Shown piece by piece: positions 1 to 11,881 of a DNA stretch of 64,000 nt. Numbering within the stretch: position 1 is the stretch's first letter; each line of letters opens with the position of its first letter. Made by a program: the position numbers and the translations under genes. The stretch lies in assembly GCA_034670405.1 (NCBI GenBank), contig JAXDDX010000045.1, positions 1,949,001-2,013,000 on the forward strand, in the 5' to 3' direction. Origin of the DNA: Hoplostethus atlanticus (Eukaryota; Chordata; Actinopteri; Trachichthyiformes; Trachichthyidae). The notes beneath the pieces were generated by a model. It was not told where the DNA came from. It worked only from the letters and a program-made list of their open reading frames with translations, and ran no database searches.

Positions 1-258
1 AGTTAACTATGATGTAATAACCATCATCAATATATAACAAGAGTTAACTATGATGTAATAACCATCATCAATATAAGAGGAGGAAACTATGATGTAATAA
101 CCATCATCAATATATAACAAGAGTTAACTATGATGTAATAACCATCATCAATATATAACAAGAGTTAACTATGATGTAATAACATCATCAATATAAGAGG
201 AGTTAACTATGATGTAATAACCATCATCAATATATAACAAGAGTTAACTATGATGTAA
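1..258. repeat. 41-bp AT-rich minisatellite
   Basis: About six copies of a 41-bp unit beginning agttaactatgatgtaat run from the window edge to about 258; the third copy is a variant (aggaaactatg) and one copy has lost a base. The array is cut by the window start, so its real length is unknown. It lies in what should be a pot1 intron. No coding potential is seen. Confidence 0.9.
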
Positions 259-558
259 CTACGACAGGAGCTCTATGATGTCACAGCCAGTGTATGAGAG
301 CGATGTCTGTCTGTATTTGTAGTTTGTATGAATTCAGTGTTGTAACACAAAACCAGAGCAGATTTAACCATTTTCTCTTCATCATGTTTCCCAATTTTAT
401 CTCCCCATCATGTATATTACTATTATTGTCTTCAGGCCTTCCTGTAAAGCGTTTTGTAACCTTTTAGAGGAGTGTTACATAAAGTTTAGTAATACTTGTG
501 TGTCTGTGTAGCCAGAGAGTATGAATCCATGACAGAGGAGGCGACATCAACTAGAGCA

Positions 559-604
559 CTCCTCCTCCTCCTCCTCCTCCTCCTCCTCCTCCTCCTCCTC
601 CTCC
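559..604. repeat. (CTC)n microsatellite
   Basis: A pure CTC trinucleotide run of about 15 units. It produces leucine or arginine homopolymer reading frames on the two strands that are not genes. Confidence 0.95.
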
Positions 605-1470
605 GTTTTCCCTCTCCATTTATCCTAATGGGCTCCTTTTCTTCTCTAACGGCCCTCTCCTCTGTAGAAATTTCACACAATATCGGGGTGATTCACCAGT
701 GGAGATTGATAATTGGAGGAAATATTCCTATTCATGCTCGTCTTCGGTGGAAAGGCTGTTTGTGTTTGTGGTGAATCGACTGACAGGCGTTAAGTGACTC
801 CTGACAGAGAAATCCTATCAAACGGCCATTTCACCCATGAAACATTCATCTAAGCTCTATTTTACCGCGGCCTTCCGTGTAATTAATTCTCAACCACCTC
901 AGTGTATTTGGTTGTAAAGCTTTGAATTTATTTAGGATTCCTTAAAAGCAACATTCACTGTTCTAAGTGCAGATTAAGGTTGGGTAATCATGCACATCCT
1001 CATGTCACCACATATATGGCCAATCCCCGAGGACGGGGGCCCAAGTGGTTGAATTGAATTGAAACGTAGCTTTTAAATGCACAAGGAGACATTTCTTTCA
1101 CTGAGCTGTATTTAACACAACGCTGGATGAGTCCTCCAGATGACCTCTCTCAAAGGATAACTTCAAACTGATTACCTCAACAGTTGCAGCATTGGGGTGT
1201 GTGAGATATTGTGCAAAATGAGTCAGCTGTGTTTAAGCCCGCAGGGTCAGATGACCCTAAGCACTTGTTTATATGCTTATATGCTTCACTTATTTGTCTT
1301 AGGTCTTGTTTATTTGATTCACTTATTTGTCTCATTTGTTTCATAAAAAGTAGGTAGATAACTTATTGATCTTTTACCTCAGCACTGGTTCTGCTCTTAG
1401 ATGCTTGTTTAGGAAGGAAATGCACTTCTGATTTCTGGTGACTAGTAGTTCTCTACCTACCTATATTGAA

Positions 1471-1531
1471 TGCACTTATTGTAAGTCGCTTTGGATAAAA
1501 GCATCTGATAAATGACTGTAATGTAATGTAG
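1471..1531. repeat. dispersed fish repeat (gtaagtcgctttggataaaagc type)
   Basis: The segment reads gtaagtcgctttggataaaa followed by gcatctgataaatgac. This core is, from general knowledge, extremely common in teleost genomes as part of dispersed repeats. A related piece (gatgaaagcatcagctaaatg) is seen near 29704. Confidence 0.6.
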
Positions 1532-1568
1532 GTGACGATCATTTGAGGACAAAATTGAGTGCTTGGAG

Positions 1569-1662
1569 CCTATAACCAACACTATAACTAGTTAGTTATA
1601 GCCTATAACCAACACTCTAACTAGTTATAGCATATAACCAACACTATAACTAGTTATATAAC
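1569..1662. repeat. short tandem array, units of about 40 bp
   Basis: Two and a half copies of a unit containing cctataaccaacactataac and tagttata. Unit length varies slightly because of short internal duplications of agttata. Confidence 0.8.
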
Positions 1663-3219
1663 TAACAGCTGGCTGCTCAATACTCTGATACCAGCCAGTC
1701 AAGAAAACTAATCATAATAAACCAACACTGTTGCTGTAAGCTGTGACCTTCACAACACAAAGCTAGGTAGCTGAGAGCACCACACAAGACATGCTGACAT
1801 ACCGAAGTATCTAAAAGCTCTGCAGTGTTAAGAGATGATGCTGAAGGCTTTGTGTGCTTCAACAGATAACGTGACAGTCAAGCAAGGCAACACGCTATCG
1901 CTCAAACAAGATGAGGCCCGGGGCTTTTAGGAGCCAAGGCTGTTTCAAGCTAAAGAATCAAGGAAGAAAGGTAGTGACTGTCCCAGGTTCAGAGCTCAGT
2001 CACTCGCTTACCCAAACAGAGATTTTCTACAGAGGAAGTTCTGTACAAAGCACCAGGCAACAGCCCTGCCTGCTTTACCAGTTGTACTGTAGGTTAGGAA
2101 GTGTCATTTTCACCAGCGGAACAATGTGATTCCCGATTATTACAGGGTGGGTGTCCTTGCAGGAGTAACAGCTAAAGGTAAAATAAGCTGGTGGTTTTCA
2201 GAACAGCTCCCATGTCCTCCCGGTACTGTCCAGCTCCACACTTCACACGGTAACTCAAAGAGTTACTGACTCTTGCTATGTGTTCAGCAAGACATCATCC
2301 ACACCGGTTGTGAATGAACACCCCCCCCCCGCCCCCAGTCACCCTGGGGGGTAAAACTGTAATAGTGTTATCTTGTGATAGTAAATAAAAGATTACATTA
2401 TCCATGTTGTCCTGTAATATCCCATGATTAGTTTGAACTGCACCTTTTGGGATATTTTAGTTCAAATGCAACCAACTCCCATACTTAAATAAAGTACTGA
2501 GGTCAGCTGAGTTGAGGAGGGAGACCCTGTAGGTCCAACATCAAACCAGAATCCAGCTGCTGTGTATGAATGTATCTGTAAGAAACTGTGAGTAGTTTTG
2601 TCATCTCACATCTAGTCCATTTTAAGACTCCATACTGCGTCCAGACAAGCTGCTGGTGTGTGGCCAATATGATGATTGCTGAAACTGGTTGGGTACTAAA
2701 CTGTAAACTGCCATATTACTCTATAGCTGAACATTAATCATCACAATACCAAATATGTGAAATGATAGTGGGTAACTGTATAAAATGTCACATGCAATAT
2801 GTTCCCGTGTTTTTAAAGATTTATAAGCAACTTCAAAAGCTAAACGCCTGTAAATGATCACAAGCAGTATCCATACCTCTCCAGACCTGACACTGTATTA
2901 CACTGCACCCTGTATTAAAGTGAATATCAGAAAGGAAGTGTGATGAGGCATGTGGTAGTGAGGAACAGGGGAATTACTGTAGCCACTCAGATTTTCAGTC
3001 ATTAATTTTCTGCTATATTGGATGTTATATTGGAACAATCCATCTTTCTGGAGTGGGATTGTCTCTTTCTACTGTAAGAGTAAGAGTGTGTTTGAATGGT
3101 GTGTCAGTGTGGGTTGAGTGTAATTGTGTGTATCGACAAAGGACATCCATCTTTATTCTGCTCTCTAACAGAATCACACTGTGTTGGTCAGAGTCACACT
3201 GTATTACAAGACAAAGGAA

Positions 3220-3245
3220 ACACACACACACACACACACACACAC
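3220..3245. repeat. (CA)n microsatellite
   Basis: A pure CA dinucleotide run of 13 units. Overlapping open frames on both strands are low-complexity artefacts. Confidence 0.95.
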
Positions 3246-4004
3246 CTGCCATTTCTGAAGCAGTGTGGACACATATGCATGTCAAACGTCACTCATCACT
3301 CGCTGTATTGTTCCGGTCTCTGCTGCTGATGCCAGCCCCATTATTTACAGCCACTTATTACAGCGCTTTGCTGAATACTCACTTCTGATTGGACAATGAA
3401 CACATTGTGAGGTCTGTTATTTCAGAATAGCAGACCGCTGTTTAACATCCAACAGTATTCTGCATTCAAGAAGTCAATTTTGTTGATTTCCAATCAAATG
3501 GACCGGTGACAGCTTCTGCCAAAACCCGGTGCTTGATTACTGTAACCACGGTTACAAATGTGCACTCAGCGTGTCTCCCTGCCCAACAAACAGGAAAGTC
3601 CAGTTTAACGTACATTACTAGCATATGAGTCAGCCTGCTGCTATGGGTGCAGTTCTGCTGGACTATTTCATGTCAAATGATTAATGACTGTGTGGTAATT
3701 GAGATAAAGTACAGCGAGCCAGTCATTATTGTAAAATAAGCCCCGGCAGGGTGATTCAAGACCCCGATACCAAGCGGTTACTATTCCCTGCTGGCTCACT
3801 GTAGATTACTTAATAATCTTCCGTCCTCTTCTCAGCTCTTCCTTTATTCATTTCCCTTTTTCCTCATTTCTGTCTTCCATGGTCACTCTAGGATCACAGG
3901 TATGTTGTCCAGGCACCGTGGATCAGCTTCTTCTAGCGTTGTACTCATGAGTCCCTCTGATTAAGAGCTTCAGACACATACCTACGATGTGGTAATGAAA
4001 ATGA

Positions 4005-4184
4005 TGGTGGCCTCGCAGTTTGAGAGATCACACTGAAACATGAAGGTCCCAGGTTCGATTCCTTCAGCAGCGGTGTGTCGTGTCGAAACGTGCTTGAGCA
4101 AGACCCCGAACCGCTACCCGCTCGCTCATCGCGAGTCGCCGGATGAGAGCGTGGGCTAAATGCATACAATGCAAAATGTAAATG
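4005..4184 (+). repeat. tRNA-derived SINE-like element
   Basis: The head resembles a Pol III type 2 promoter: tggcctcgcagtttgag resembles an A box and ggttcgattcc is a good B box, at tRNA-like spacing. It is followed by gtgcttgagcaagaccccgaaccgct, a phrase typical of fish tRNA-derived SINEs, and a body ending near gcaaaatgtaaatg. It lies inside the presumed pot1 intron. The family name was not determined. Confidence 0.6.
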
Positions 4185-4961
4185 AAGAAGCAAAACCCAT
4201 GGAGGGGAGGGGAGGTCACCAGATCCCCCGGTGTGTAGGCGACAAGACGCTCGCCAGACCGGGGGATCTAACAAACTGCACAATTACAAAACTGTATGCT
4301 AATGTTAATGTAACCTATCTGCACTACCGATGAGGAGGAGGATGAGGAGGATGAAGAGGATGAGGAGGCATCAGAGGATGAGGAGCCATCAGAGAGAGAA
4401 AGCACAGCCTGGAAAGCGAACGGTTGCAGTGTTTTTAAAAATTCACAGCTATTATTGTGAGTGTGTGTCGGGAGGGGGGCGGGGGGGGGGCAGTCCTACT
4501 CTGTTCTAAAAACAGATTGAGCTTGTGAATTTGAGTTAGTTCCCTGTTCTGCATGTACTCCACCTGTTGTTTCCCTACACTCTTGGCTACAGAACTGATC
4601 AAATACTTCATATAATAATACTAATGTTCATTTTGCTTCCCTCTATGGCTCTAATTGATATAACCCAGTAGTGATCAACCTCTACCAGGTCATGAAGCTT
4701 CTCCATCTGCTGCTCTAAACACCCGGTGTCAGGTAGGTCTTTCCTGGGAGAAACCCTCTGGAGACAGGAAGTGATGCGTTTTACGTTTCAACAGAACAAG
4801 AACTGGGTAGTTAGCATGAGCAGCGATAGCTACCGTGGCTGAACAGACAAAGAGAAGAGCGCCACCTACAGGAACTCAAACTCCATCAACAGAAAATCCA
4901 AGGAGAAAGACGTCACAGTACTGGACACACTGTTTGATTGACAGGTGATCTCTGGGAAGAG

Positions 4962-5079
4962 CAGTGAGGAACACCACAGTGAGGAACACCACAGTGAAGA
5001 ACACCACAGTGAAGAACACCACAGTGAGGAACACCACAGTGAGGAACACCACAGTGAAGAACACCACAGTGAGGAACCT
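4962..5079. repeat. 15-bp minisatellite
   Basis: Nearly eight copies of a 15-bp unit (gaggaacaccacagt), with some copies gaagaacaccacagt. Because the unit is a multiple of three, both strands stay open across it and give artificial pentapeptide repeats (RNTTV/KNTTV on plus). No start context, domain or splice signal supports a gene. Confidence 0.9.
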
Positions 5080-5619
5080 ACTTTGGTGCCTCATGGCTGA
5101 GTTTGCCACATACGCCAATACAAGGAGAAGTTCAACACTCACAGGAAAGCATTTGAAAGTCTTCTTCTTCTACACCACCTGAATTATCTTGACGCAGCAG
5201 CTCCCGCCCATCTGGTACTCTCCGTTCTGCTTAGCTATACTCTGCTGTGATTGACTGATGCATATCAAACTACTATGGAGTAGTAGTAGCTCGTAGGCCT
5301 AAGCTGGTAAGGTTTGAAGTCACAGAGAATACCTGAGTCTTACTCCCTAATCTTGCATGGCTCAGGAAAGATATAAGACCGGTTTTATCCTTGATTTACC
5401 CAGGAGAGTTCACTATTACTGTTACTGTTCACTACTGCTGCACGCTCTTCATCAGCAATGCTTTGTCACGTTCATACAGTTACACATATTCCTACGAGGG
5501 AGCTGACCAGTCCAACCAGTCTTCCAACCTGATCTTGCATGTTGGTAAACTGCTTACTTCTCTTCTTGACTTTACATGTATGTGGGTGAAGCACCTGGGC
5601 TGTGTTGAAGAGCTCTGAC

Positions 5620-5775
5620 CTGCAGCTGCCTGGTGAACTCCACGTGGTTGTCAAACGCCAGGACGTTGGCGACGAGGTTCTGCCGTTCCCTGGAGAGGGA
5701 GGGAGGTCCTTCAGTGATGCCCGGTTCCACCGTCACCTTCAGCAGAGGGTGAGGACATCTGGTCCCGTCCCAAAC
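5620..5775 (-). CDS. pot1: pot1 exon (start of OB2 domain), last exon in window
   Basis: This 156-bp exon encodes 52 residues of protection of telomeres 1, the shelterin subunit that caps the single-stranded telomeric overhang. The peptide opens VWDGTRCPHPLLKV and ends LAFDNHVEFTRQLQ. It aligns with the human POT1 stretch VWDGTRTPFPSW...LVYDNHVHVARSLK at the start of the second OB fold. The acceptor (ggacag) precedes 5775 and the donor (CAG|gtcaga) follows 5620. Both ends are phase 0, in frame with the exon at 7465-7758. The remaining OB2 and TPP1-binding C-terminal exons are not in the window and should lie left of position 1. Confidence 0.95.
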
Positions 5776-6120
5776 CTGTCCAGAAATACACAACACCCAA
5801 CTTACAACCTCTTGACCAGAGGATACAGACTTTTGTCTACAACAGTGGACCCCAAGCATCCCAGGGACCACCAGGGGTACTCGGGGTGTTCGAGGGGGTC
5901 CGCAGGAAAATGAGAACTGGTTCAGTTTCACTATTAATTTATCGACTAGAAGTCAGCACCAGAGGTGGAAAGTAAAAGTCCTGCCAGGAGGGTTCAAGCT
6001 CTCCACTGTTATCTCCCCACATACAGTACAGCCAATAAATCCCTTCTCAGTTCACTGAGACTGAACCAGCAGTCTGTGGGTGAAAGAGTCTACTTGGGGG
6101 TCCTTGGTGTCCCTGGTGTA

Positions 6121-6194
6121 AAGGCCACATTCACTATTTTACCAGCCAACTAGATTTTAGAATAGACCCCAAATGATGGTTGGTTACCTGCGTA
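6121..6194 (-). repeat. dispersed repeat arm (ggtaaccaaccatcat family), left arm
   Basis: Read on the minus strand this contains caggtaaccaaccatcattt then ctattctaaaatc and ggctggtaaaatagtgaatg. The same words recur in opposite orientation at 6640-6712, and diverged copies sit near 27957 and 45538. It lies in a pot1 intron. Confidence 0.6.
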
Positions 6195-6639
6195 GACAAA
6201 CTGTTCATCCATCATTTAGCAGCATTTCACTGGTGACTGGTGCAAATTTCCTTCCCTGCTCTTGACCATACAGTTATTATGGTCCAAAGGGAAAATCTGA
6301 GGGCTACTTGAGCTCAAAAATAGATCAATACTAAAAAACAGGTAGGTAGTTTATTCATGTATTTATACAATTATAATATCCCTCTCAAAACGTTCTAAAT
6401 ACCCCTACACAGATTTGAGTGTACAAGCAATTGACTGAGTCATTTTCATTAGTGCATTGTGGGTGGAATGTATGATACAGATATATCTGACAGGCAATAT
6501 GATGATATTGGTGCCCTGGTGTCTCTGTCACCCCTAACATCTAAACATCGATACACAAGGCTGAAGAACAAGACCAGACTTGGAAAATAACCAGCAGTCA
6601 CCTGCCAAATCCCGTTAAACTCATCTACTGTACCAGCTA

Positions 6640-6712
6640 CTTTGGCAGGCAACCAACCATCATTTCTATTCTAAAAACCAATGTTGCAGGTAAAACAGTG
6701 CAAGTGGGCTGG
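6640..6712 (+). repeat. dispersed repeat arm (ggtaaccaaccatcat family), right arm
   Basis: The sequence ggcaggcaaccaaccatcat then ttctattctaaaaacc and gcaggtaaaacagtgcaagtg matches the reverse complement of 6121-6194 with scattered differences. The pair could be the two ends of one roughly 590-bp inverted-repeat element or two insertions in opposite orientation. Confidence 0.55.
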
Positions 6713-7464
6713 CGACATGCATGAAATCACCTGCCACTGTGGCCAGCGGATGAAAACGCTGAATAAGACGGAGGAAGACGAGGGCCAACCAGGGTGAAGG
6801 AACGCCGACGGAGGGACGAGACAGCAGCACAGATACTCAACAATGAATCAACTACAACCAGAACACTTCACCTGAGGCAAAAAGCACGACAAAGAGGAAC
6901 AAAACAAGATGGCAATAACACATTCTGCTACTGCGAAAAAACAGCCCGGGGATGCTCATTATAGTTGATCGTCATGTTGCCGTCTGAACAGAGAGGCTAT
7001 CCGGCCTCCAGCACCTTAAAACACTTAAACATACATGATGGGATGAAATATATACGCAACTCTGTGAGGAGATCCAAAAGAAAACACATCCCCTGAGGTG
7101 TGTGTGTTAGGAAGTAAAATACTCCTGCCTACTATGACAGACACTCTGAAAGTGTCGAGTACATCACACGGCCCTCTGACTCCATTCTCCTCTGAATGAG
7201 GTCCAGAGATGTTGCAGAAACTATTATTACAACTAGCAGACCAAGACGTCTTCTGTCTGTATGTCTCTATGTAATGACACTAATATGTATAGTCTACCGT
7301 AGTTTCTTGTCTCACCATTTATGTTTCTGACCACCTGGAGTTAGTCAGGGACCCGGCAGCTACCAGTGAATTTGGGTACTTCCAATTACTCAGACTAGCA
7401 GGTCCTATATTAGGACCTCTGCTGCCACGAGACATTACAGTGCACTTATTATACTCTGTCCCAC

Positions 7465-7758
7465 CTTCAGCAGGGTGCAGGTCGCATCGATGGGGGCTTT
7501 AGACAGCAGCTGGCAGGTGAGGTCGAAGTAGGCTTTGGGCTGAACGGCAGACAGAGGGATTGTGGGAACTGAAGGGAGCAGGGCCTGGCTGTCGGCCCAG
7601 GAACGAAGCTCCTCCACGGTCCGCCGGTCCTCCTGGTCGAAGTGGAAGGACCGGCTGGAGGTTCGGGGGTCCACGGCGCCCCCTACCGTCCCGTCAAACG
7701 TCACCACCGAGAAACCAAATGTGTTCAGCAGAGTGATCGAGCCATTGTAAAGCTTGGT
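7465..7758 (-). CDS. pot1: pot1 exon (end of OB1 and start of OB2)
   Basis: The largest pot1 exon in the window, 294 bp and 98 codons, phase 0 at both ends. The peptide contains FDGTVGGAVDPRTSSRSF, aligning with human FEGTLGAPIIPRTSSKYF, then FDQEDRRTVEELRSWA (human FTTEDHKMVEALRVWA) and QPKAYFDLTCQLLSKA (human QPMQYFDLTCQLLGKA). Near its start is TKLYNG, whose tyrosine aligns with human Tyr89, recalled as a DNA-contact residue. Human Gln94 appears replaced. The acceptor (tctacag) precedes 7758 and the donor (AAG|gtgggac) follows 7465. It joins the OB1 core exon upstream to the VWDGTR exon downstream. Confidence 0.97.
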
Positions 7759-8081
7759 CTGTAGAGAGAGGTTTCACATTATTACATCTTTTGGATTTGT
7801 CATAGATCACTCTAGATATTGATCGGCATATTCTTAGGTCAATACAGTTTGAACATGTAAACTCCTGTTTGGTGGTCTTTTATCCTGCCTGACGATACGG
7901 TTTCTGTTTAACAAGAAGCCAACATGGTGACTGAAACAGAGACAGACCAATGGAAGTACCTGTAAAGATGTCTTGAATAGAGAAACACTCCTTTATCAAA
8001 TCTTTATCTCTTTCCCAAGAAGAACAAAGAAAATACAAGCCAAGGTTTAAAATATGAGAAGAGCTTCAATCCCAGCTGTAC

Positions 8082-8212
8082 CTTGACTCTGTGCAGGCGT
8101 ATGATGTCTCCCATTTGGAAGATTTTGGGATGGTCGTCAAGCTTCTCGCAGAAGATGGTGCATGCAACCTTCTGATTGGACTGGTCGGTGATCTTCAATG
8201 TGGAGCAGTAGT
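8082..8212 (-). CDS. pot1: pot1 exon (OB1 core, ssDNA-binding strands)
   Basis: A 131-bp exon completing the split aspartate codon of the upstream exon and ending in phase 0. The peptide includes YCSTLKITDQSNQKVACTIF and HPKIFQMGDIIRLHRVK. It aligns with human POT1 [20 protein letters not shown] and IYKNGDIVRFHRLK. The phenylalanine of CTIF corresponds to human Phe62, recalled as a telomeric DNA contact and a tumour-mutated site. The acceptor (tcccacag) precedes 8212 and the donor (AAG|gtacag) follows 8082. Confidence 0.97.
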
Positions 8213-8521
8213 CTGTGGGAGAGGAGCTTCCTGTAGTCAGAGCCTAGAGGAAACATGACTGGTCCCATGTCTAGTGTGGTGTTGCCATGACACCCACTGA
8301 TTCCTGTCTGCATGTTACTGCCTCTACTCTAAAACAATACCACAGGAACAAAGATTTATTAAAAAATAAAGATAAAACTAGAAAAATGAATCCAAAACTG
8401 AAGCAATAAGAAAAGAAAAAATGAAATGATATAACACCTTTGTTTCATTTTCCCCAACCAACTGCCATTGATAGTGCAGCAAAAACAGTAAAACTGCACT
8501 TAATTTTCTTGTAACATGTCA

Positions 8522-8552
8522 TACACACACACACACACACACGCACGCACGG
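8522..8552. repeat. (CA)n microsatellite
   Basis: A CA dinucleotide tract with a cgcacgcac end, inside the intron upstream of the pot1 OB1 core exon. Confidence 0.95.
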
Positions 8553-8675
8553 ACAAAGGTCTTACGCTGCATGTAAGTTAGTTCAAAGTCATACAGATGG
8601 ACACCACTGTAGAAGCCACTTTTGCTTCATCCGCCAGAGGAAATGTTTTGAAAATTCAAATTCTTTTTCAGTTAC

Positions 8676-8700
8676 GATGGATGGATGGATGGATGGATGG
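8676..8700. repeat. (GGAT)n microsatellite
   Basis: Six units of a GGAT/ATGG tetranucleotide in a pot1 intron. Confidence 0.95.
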
Positions 8701-9546
8701 TCTGGTAACTAGTTAGACTTTTGTTTTATAACATACTAATGTGGATCTGCTCCACAGCGTTTAAGAAAGCGCAGTAACACTAGTGCAGAATAAATACATG
8801 AGGTAGGGCTGTGCTGTGGACTGGATCCAAGACAGTATGTGGTTACCATGATGACAACACCCTCTGGTCTGCACAGTGGGATATGCCAGATAATAAGAGG
8901 ATAGGTCTGAGCTAGGAAAACGCCCCCTGCTGGGGGGCTGCAGGGCAGGAAGGGGGCAAAGGCATGTCAGAGGTTGACTGGTAATTGGGACATTTAATAT
9001 GACTTTAACGTCCCCTGCCAATTTCACAGGGATTTTCTCAGAAGGACTTCGCTCTGATGTTCTGTTCCTTCGTTTGACCAGGGATCCTACGGTCACAGAA
9101 AAGTCACAGAACTTGATTCATTTATTTATTTATTTTGATTTTCAGGCCTGGAAGTTTTCTGGAGGATGAAAAGGTACATTCAGCACCATGAGTGCATACA
9201 TTTCAGTGAAGCCCCCAACCCTGACAGGAAAGCGAGGATAACATTTATAACATATTTTCAACTCCGTTCAATCTCAAATCTCCCATAAGGGAAATTCTGT
9301 TTGCAGACAGGCTTTAAAATGTGAATTGGATGGCCTGGTTCACATCCGTACTTATTTTCCCAGCAAACCAGCTGTAACATCCAACAGTCCTACTGCTGCT
9401 AATATCCTTGTAAAGCATGGAAAGTGTTTTAGCGGCTGACCCGGGGTGTCGGTAGCGGTAGGGTTCGAGATTATATTGTCTCAGCGTGCAACGTTATAAA
9501 AGATGAGCGGTGATGCACCAGGCCCGAGCTGCAGCAGTCCTGCATG

Positions 9547-9548
<2 letters not shown>

Positions 9549-9581
<33 letters not shown>
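9549..9581. repeat. (GT)n microsatellite
   Basis: A pure GT run of about 16 units in the intron just downstream of the pot1 exon at 9826-9952. A poly-A stretch lies at about 9692-9706. Confidence 0.95.
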
Positions 9582-9586
<5 letters not shown>

Positions 9587-9825
9587 ATAAACTTGCAGCT
9601 TAATCAATAGTCAATAACTACTTTCAACCCTGTACAGAACAATGATATTTGAAGAATATTCCAAAAAACAGAAAGGAAAATGTGAGACTGTAAAAAAAAA
9701 AAAAAAAGGTACAAAAATACATTTAACTAACTTTTACAGAATGATAAACTAATGATAACATTGCAAACTGGAAAACATGTTGAGACCATTTTCCTTGGGT
9801 ACCAGAGCTCCAGGACTGAACTGAC

Positions 9826-9952
9826 CTGTCCCTCTGCTCCTGAATGGCTGCTTGAAGAAGACCACCACCCCATAGACGTTGACTACAGCCCCTGGCTTCA
9901 GGTCGCCCAGTGAGACGTAGGTGTACTTGAGGACCTTGGCGGTCTTGGAGCC
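9826..9952 (-). CDS. pot1: pot1 exon (first strands of OB1)
   Basis: A 127-bp exon entered in phase 0 and left in phase 1. The peptide includes KVLKYTYVSLGDLKPGAVVN and VYGVVVFFKQPFRSRGT. It matches human POT1 [34 protein letters not shown], which is where the human protein begins. FFK retains the residue aligned with human Lys33, while human Tyr36 is Phe here. The acceptor (gtccacag) precedes 9952 and the donor (ACAG|gtcagt) follows 9826. In human the start codon lies just before this segment. Here the frame is open back through the acceptor and joins an upstream N-terminal module, so this exon is internal. Confidence 0.96.
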
Positions 9953-11881
9953 CTGTGGACAAATGACACTGAATTAGCAATGGTCATCAGTAGAGCCCAG
10001 GTAAAGTATGTAGTATTTTATTATCGTACACTCTTATCCAGAGTGACTAATGAGTGAGAAGGTAGTTGATTTTATTTCTCTATTTTTTATAATTGCTCTG
10101 ACTTTTATTTTCCTATCTCTGCTTTTAATTATTTTTATTTAAAATGTTTCCTTTTAATGAAAACCACTTTGCGCTGCATGTGTTTGTATGAAAGGTGCTC
10201 TACAAATAAAGTTTATTATCATTATTATTAAGCTGGCATGTAACTGAGTGGCTGAGGAAAGTGAGAGTAACGCTCCTTTTTTACAGCTGAGGTACCTTGG
10301 TGATGCCGCCGGTTCACCTGATGTGATGTACCTCTAGATCTCACCGTATGCTACTAAACCAACCATATCACGCTTAATTAGGAAGAATTACAATTAGGTG
10401 CATTATGGGTAGGAAACCAACTTTATCAGAGTGGGTGATGGACTCCAAAATTCACCAGCCTGTTTCACTATTTTACCAGTTTATCTGCAAAAGTAACAGA
10501 GTAAACAAACCTATCAACACAGCCAAAATCTACCTTTACCAACATTTGGTTGGTAGTAACTTCCCACCCTGACTACATAACACACTCAGGGCTTCTAAAA
10601 TATCTTGTAATAACAGCATAAAAATGCCCATGCAGCTTCTCCACCTTCCTATGTGTTTCCCCAGAGTGCCAGTCGGCCAGATGGGCTTCAAGGCAAAACA
10701 CACGATCCGACTATTTCTCATGTTCTTTTAGTTTGACGGACACATATTTGTATTGAGTCTCTACACACAAACAGCATCTCACAGGCAGGCTGGCACAGTC
10801 AAACATGCCTCATCCTTCCCACTTCACTACAAAAGGGATATTCAGTGCCACAAAGGTCTGGCAACATACGACACATCCCGGGTCACGTTGGGATAACCGG
10901 TTGTTGACATGAAGCATTCTGACAGGTACAAATCACCCCCCCCCCCGCCACAATCCACAAGCCTTTCAGCTAATGAGGACACCGACTCTGACCTCGGCAT
11001 TGAGCGAAGAGCTCCTCTTGTTTGCCACCAGGGATCTGGGATCAGGAAGCAGGAAGTGGGACACCTAAAGGACGGAGGAGGATGCTTCAGAGATGAGAAG
11101 TGCATTGTCTGCTCTGTTTTCACTGTCCTTGAAAAAACTGTACAACTCTGCCAAATGTCGCACTAAAACACAAAGGCTTGCAAAGTTGAGAATTAATGTT
11201 TTTATTTTGCTCAAGTATCCAAAAAAATGTGTTAAGCACGGCATCCTGCACTGGCTTCAGAAGTGGGACCAACACAGGGACAGATGTGGAAAACTAAAAC
11301 GGACCACCAAGCACTCAGAGGAAGCGCTGGTTGATTTACACACACAGTTGATCAGGTGTATAAACCTCCTGGTACTTTAGGCCTGAATGTATTTGAAGAG
11401 CTAACGGGCTTTGTTCTGCCTGCCACAGCAGAAGGTAAATCCAGTCTCCAAAAAACTCTTGTCTTCCAAGTGCTACCAGCCACCAGGCACCTTGCTAACA
11501 GACACAGAGGTAGGTGGCACTGCTGGAAAGTTATCTGTACCAATCAAGGACGTATTAATCTACAACCGTTAACTAACTAATGTTCATGCCAACTGGTTAA
11601 ACCAAAATCAGGTTAGAAACATTTCTGCTTCATGATTAAGAGTTATTATTTTGATGTATTATTATGGGTACTGACCAGAATCACTAAACACATTAAAAGT
11701 ACAGGAATTAGTTTTGGTGGCATTGGTACAGACAGTATTACAGTAATAGAGTATATACTGAGCTACAGGGACAGCAGGACCTCACACAGTGACAGTACAA
11801 GACATACGATACATGTCACTCTACATACTGTACATACATTCAGCATTCATAAGAGTACCACATCAGTATCTCATGCCTTAC
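9953..11881. other. pot1 intron, with a LINE-type tail
   Basis: Intron between the N-terminal module and OB1. Both flanking exons are phase 0, so direct splicing keeps the frame and no further exon is required. A linker exon whose length is a multiple of three could still be hidden. The open frames on either strand (for example near 10909-11166 and 11352-11543) show no recognised domain. Confidence 0.6.
10159..10230 (+). repeat. LINE/SINE 3' tail-like repeat
   Basis: The sequence aaccactttgcgctgcatgt then gtatgaaaggtgctctacaaataaag and an attattatt tail follows the pattern of common fish L2/CR1-type LINE tails. Only the 3' end is present. Confidence 0.5.

Larger units (their letters stand above)
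259..5619. other. presumed pot1 intron, no exon found
   Basis: The last pot1 exon in the window ends at 5620 with a donor site, so this stretch should be intron. I looked on the minus strand for the next POT1 exon (continuation of OB2) and found none. The stretch holds simple repeats, a SINE-like copy, a 15-bp tandem array and unique-looking DNA. A further exon too short or diverged to recognise is possible. Confidence 0.6.

Noticed and set aside
1..258. Regular repeats suggesting a CRISPR array
   Set aside because: Units are head to tail with no unique spacers, and the setting is vertebrate nuclear DNA.
4876..5182. Open frames with repeated NTTV or TVVF pentapeptides
   Set aside because: A 15-bp tandem repeat keeps several frames open on both strands; there is no gene context.
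1..5619. Remaining pot1 exons or a gpr37 gene expected near the pot1 3' end
   Set aside because: I searched for continuation of OB2, the C-terminal zinc-binding-like cysteines and seven-helix receptor sequence and saw none. These should lie left of the window.
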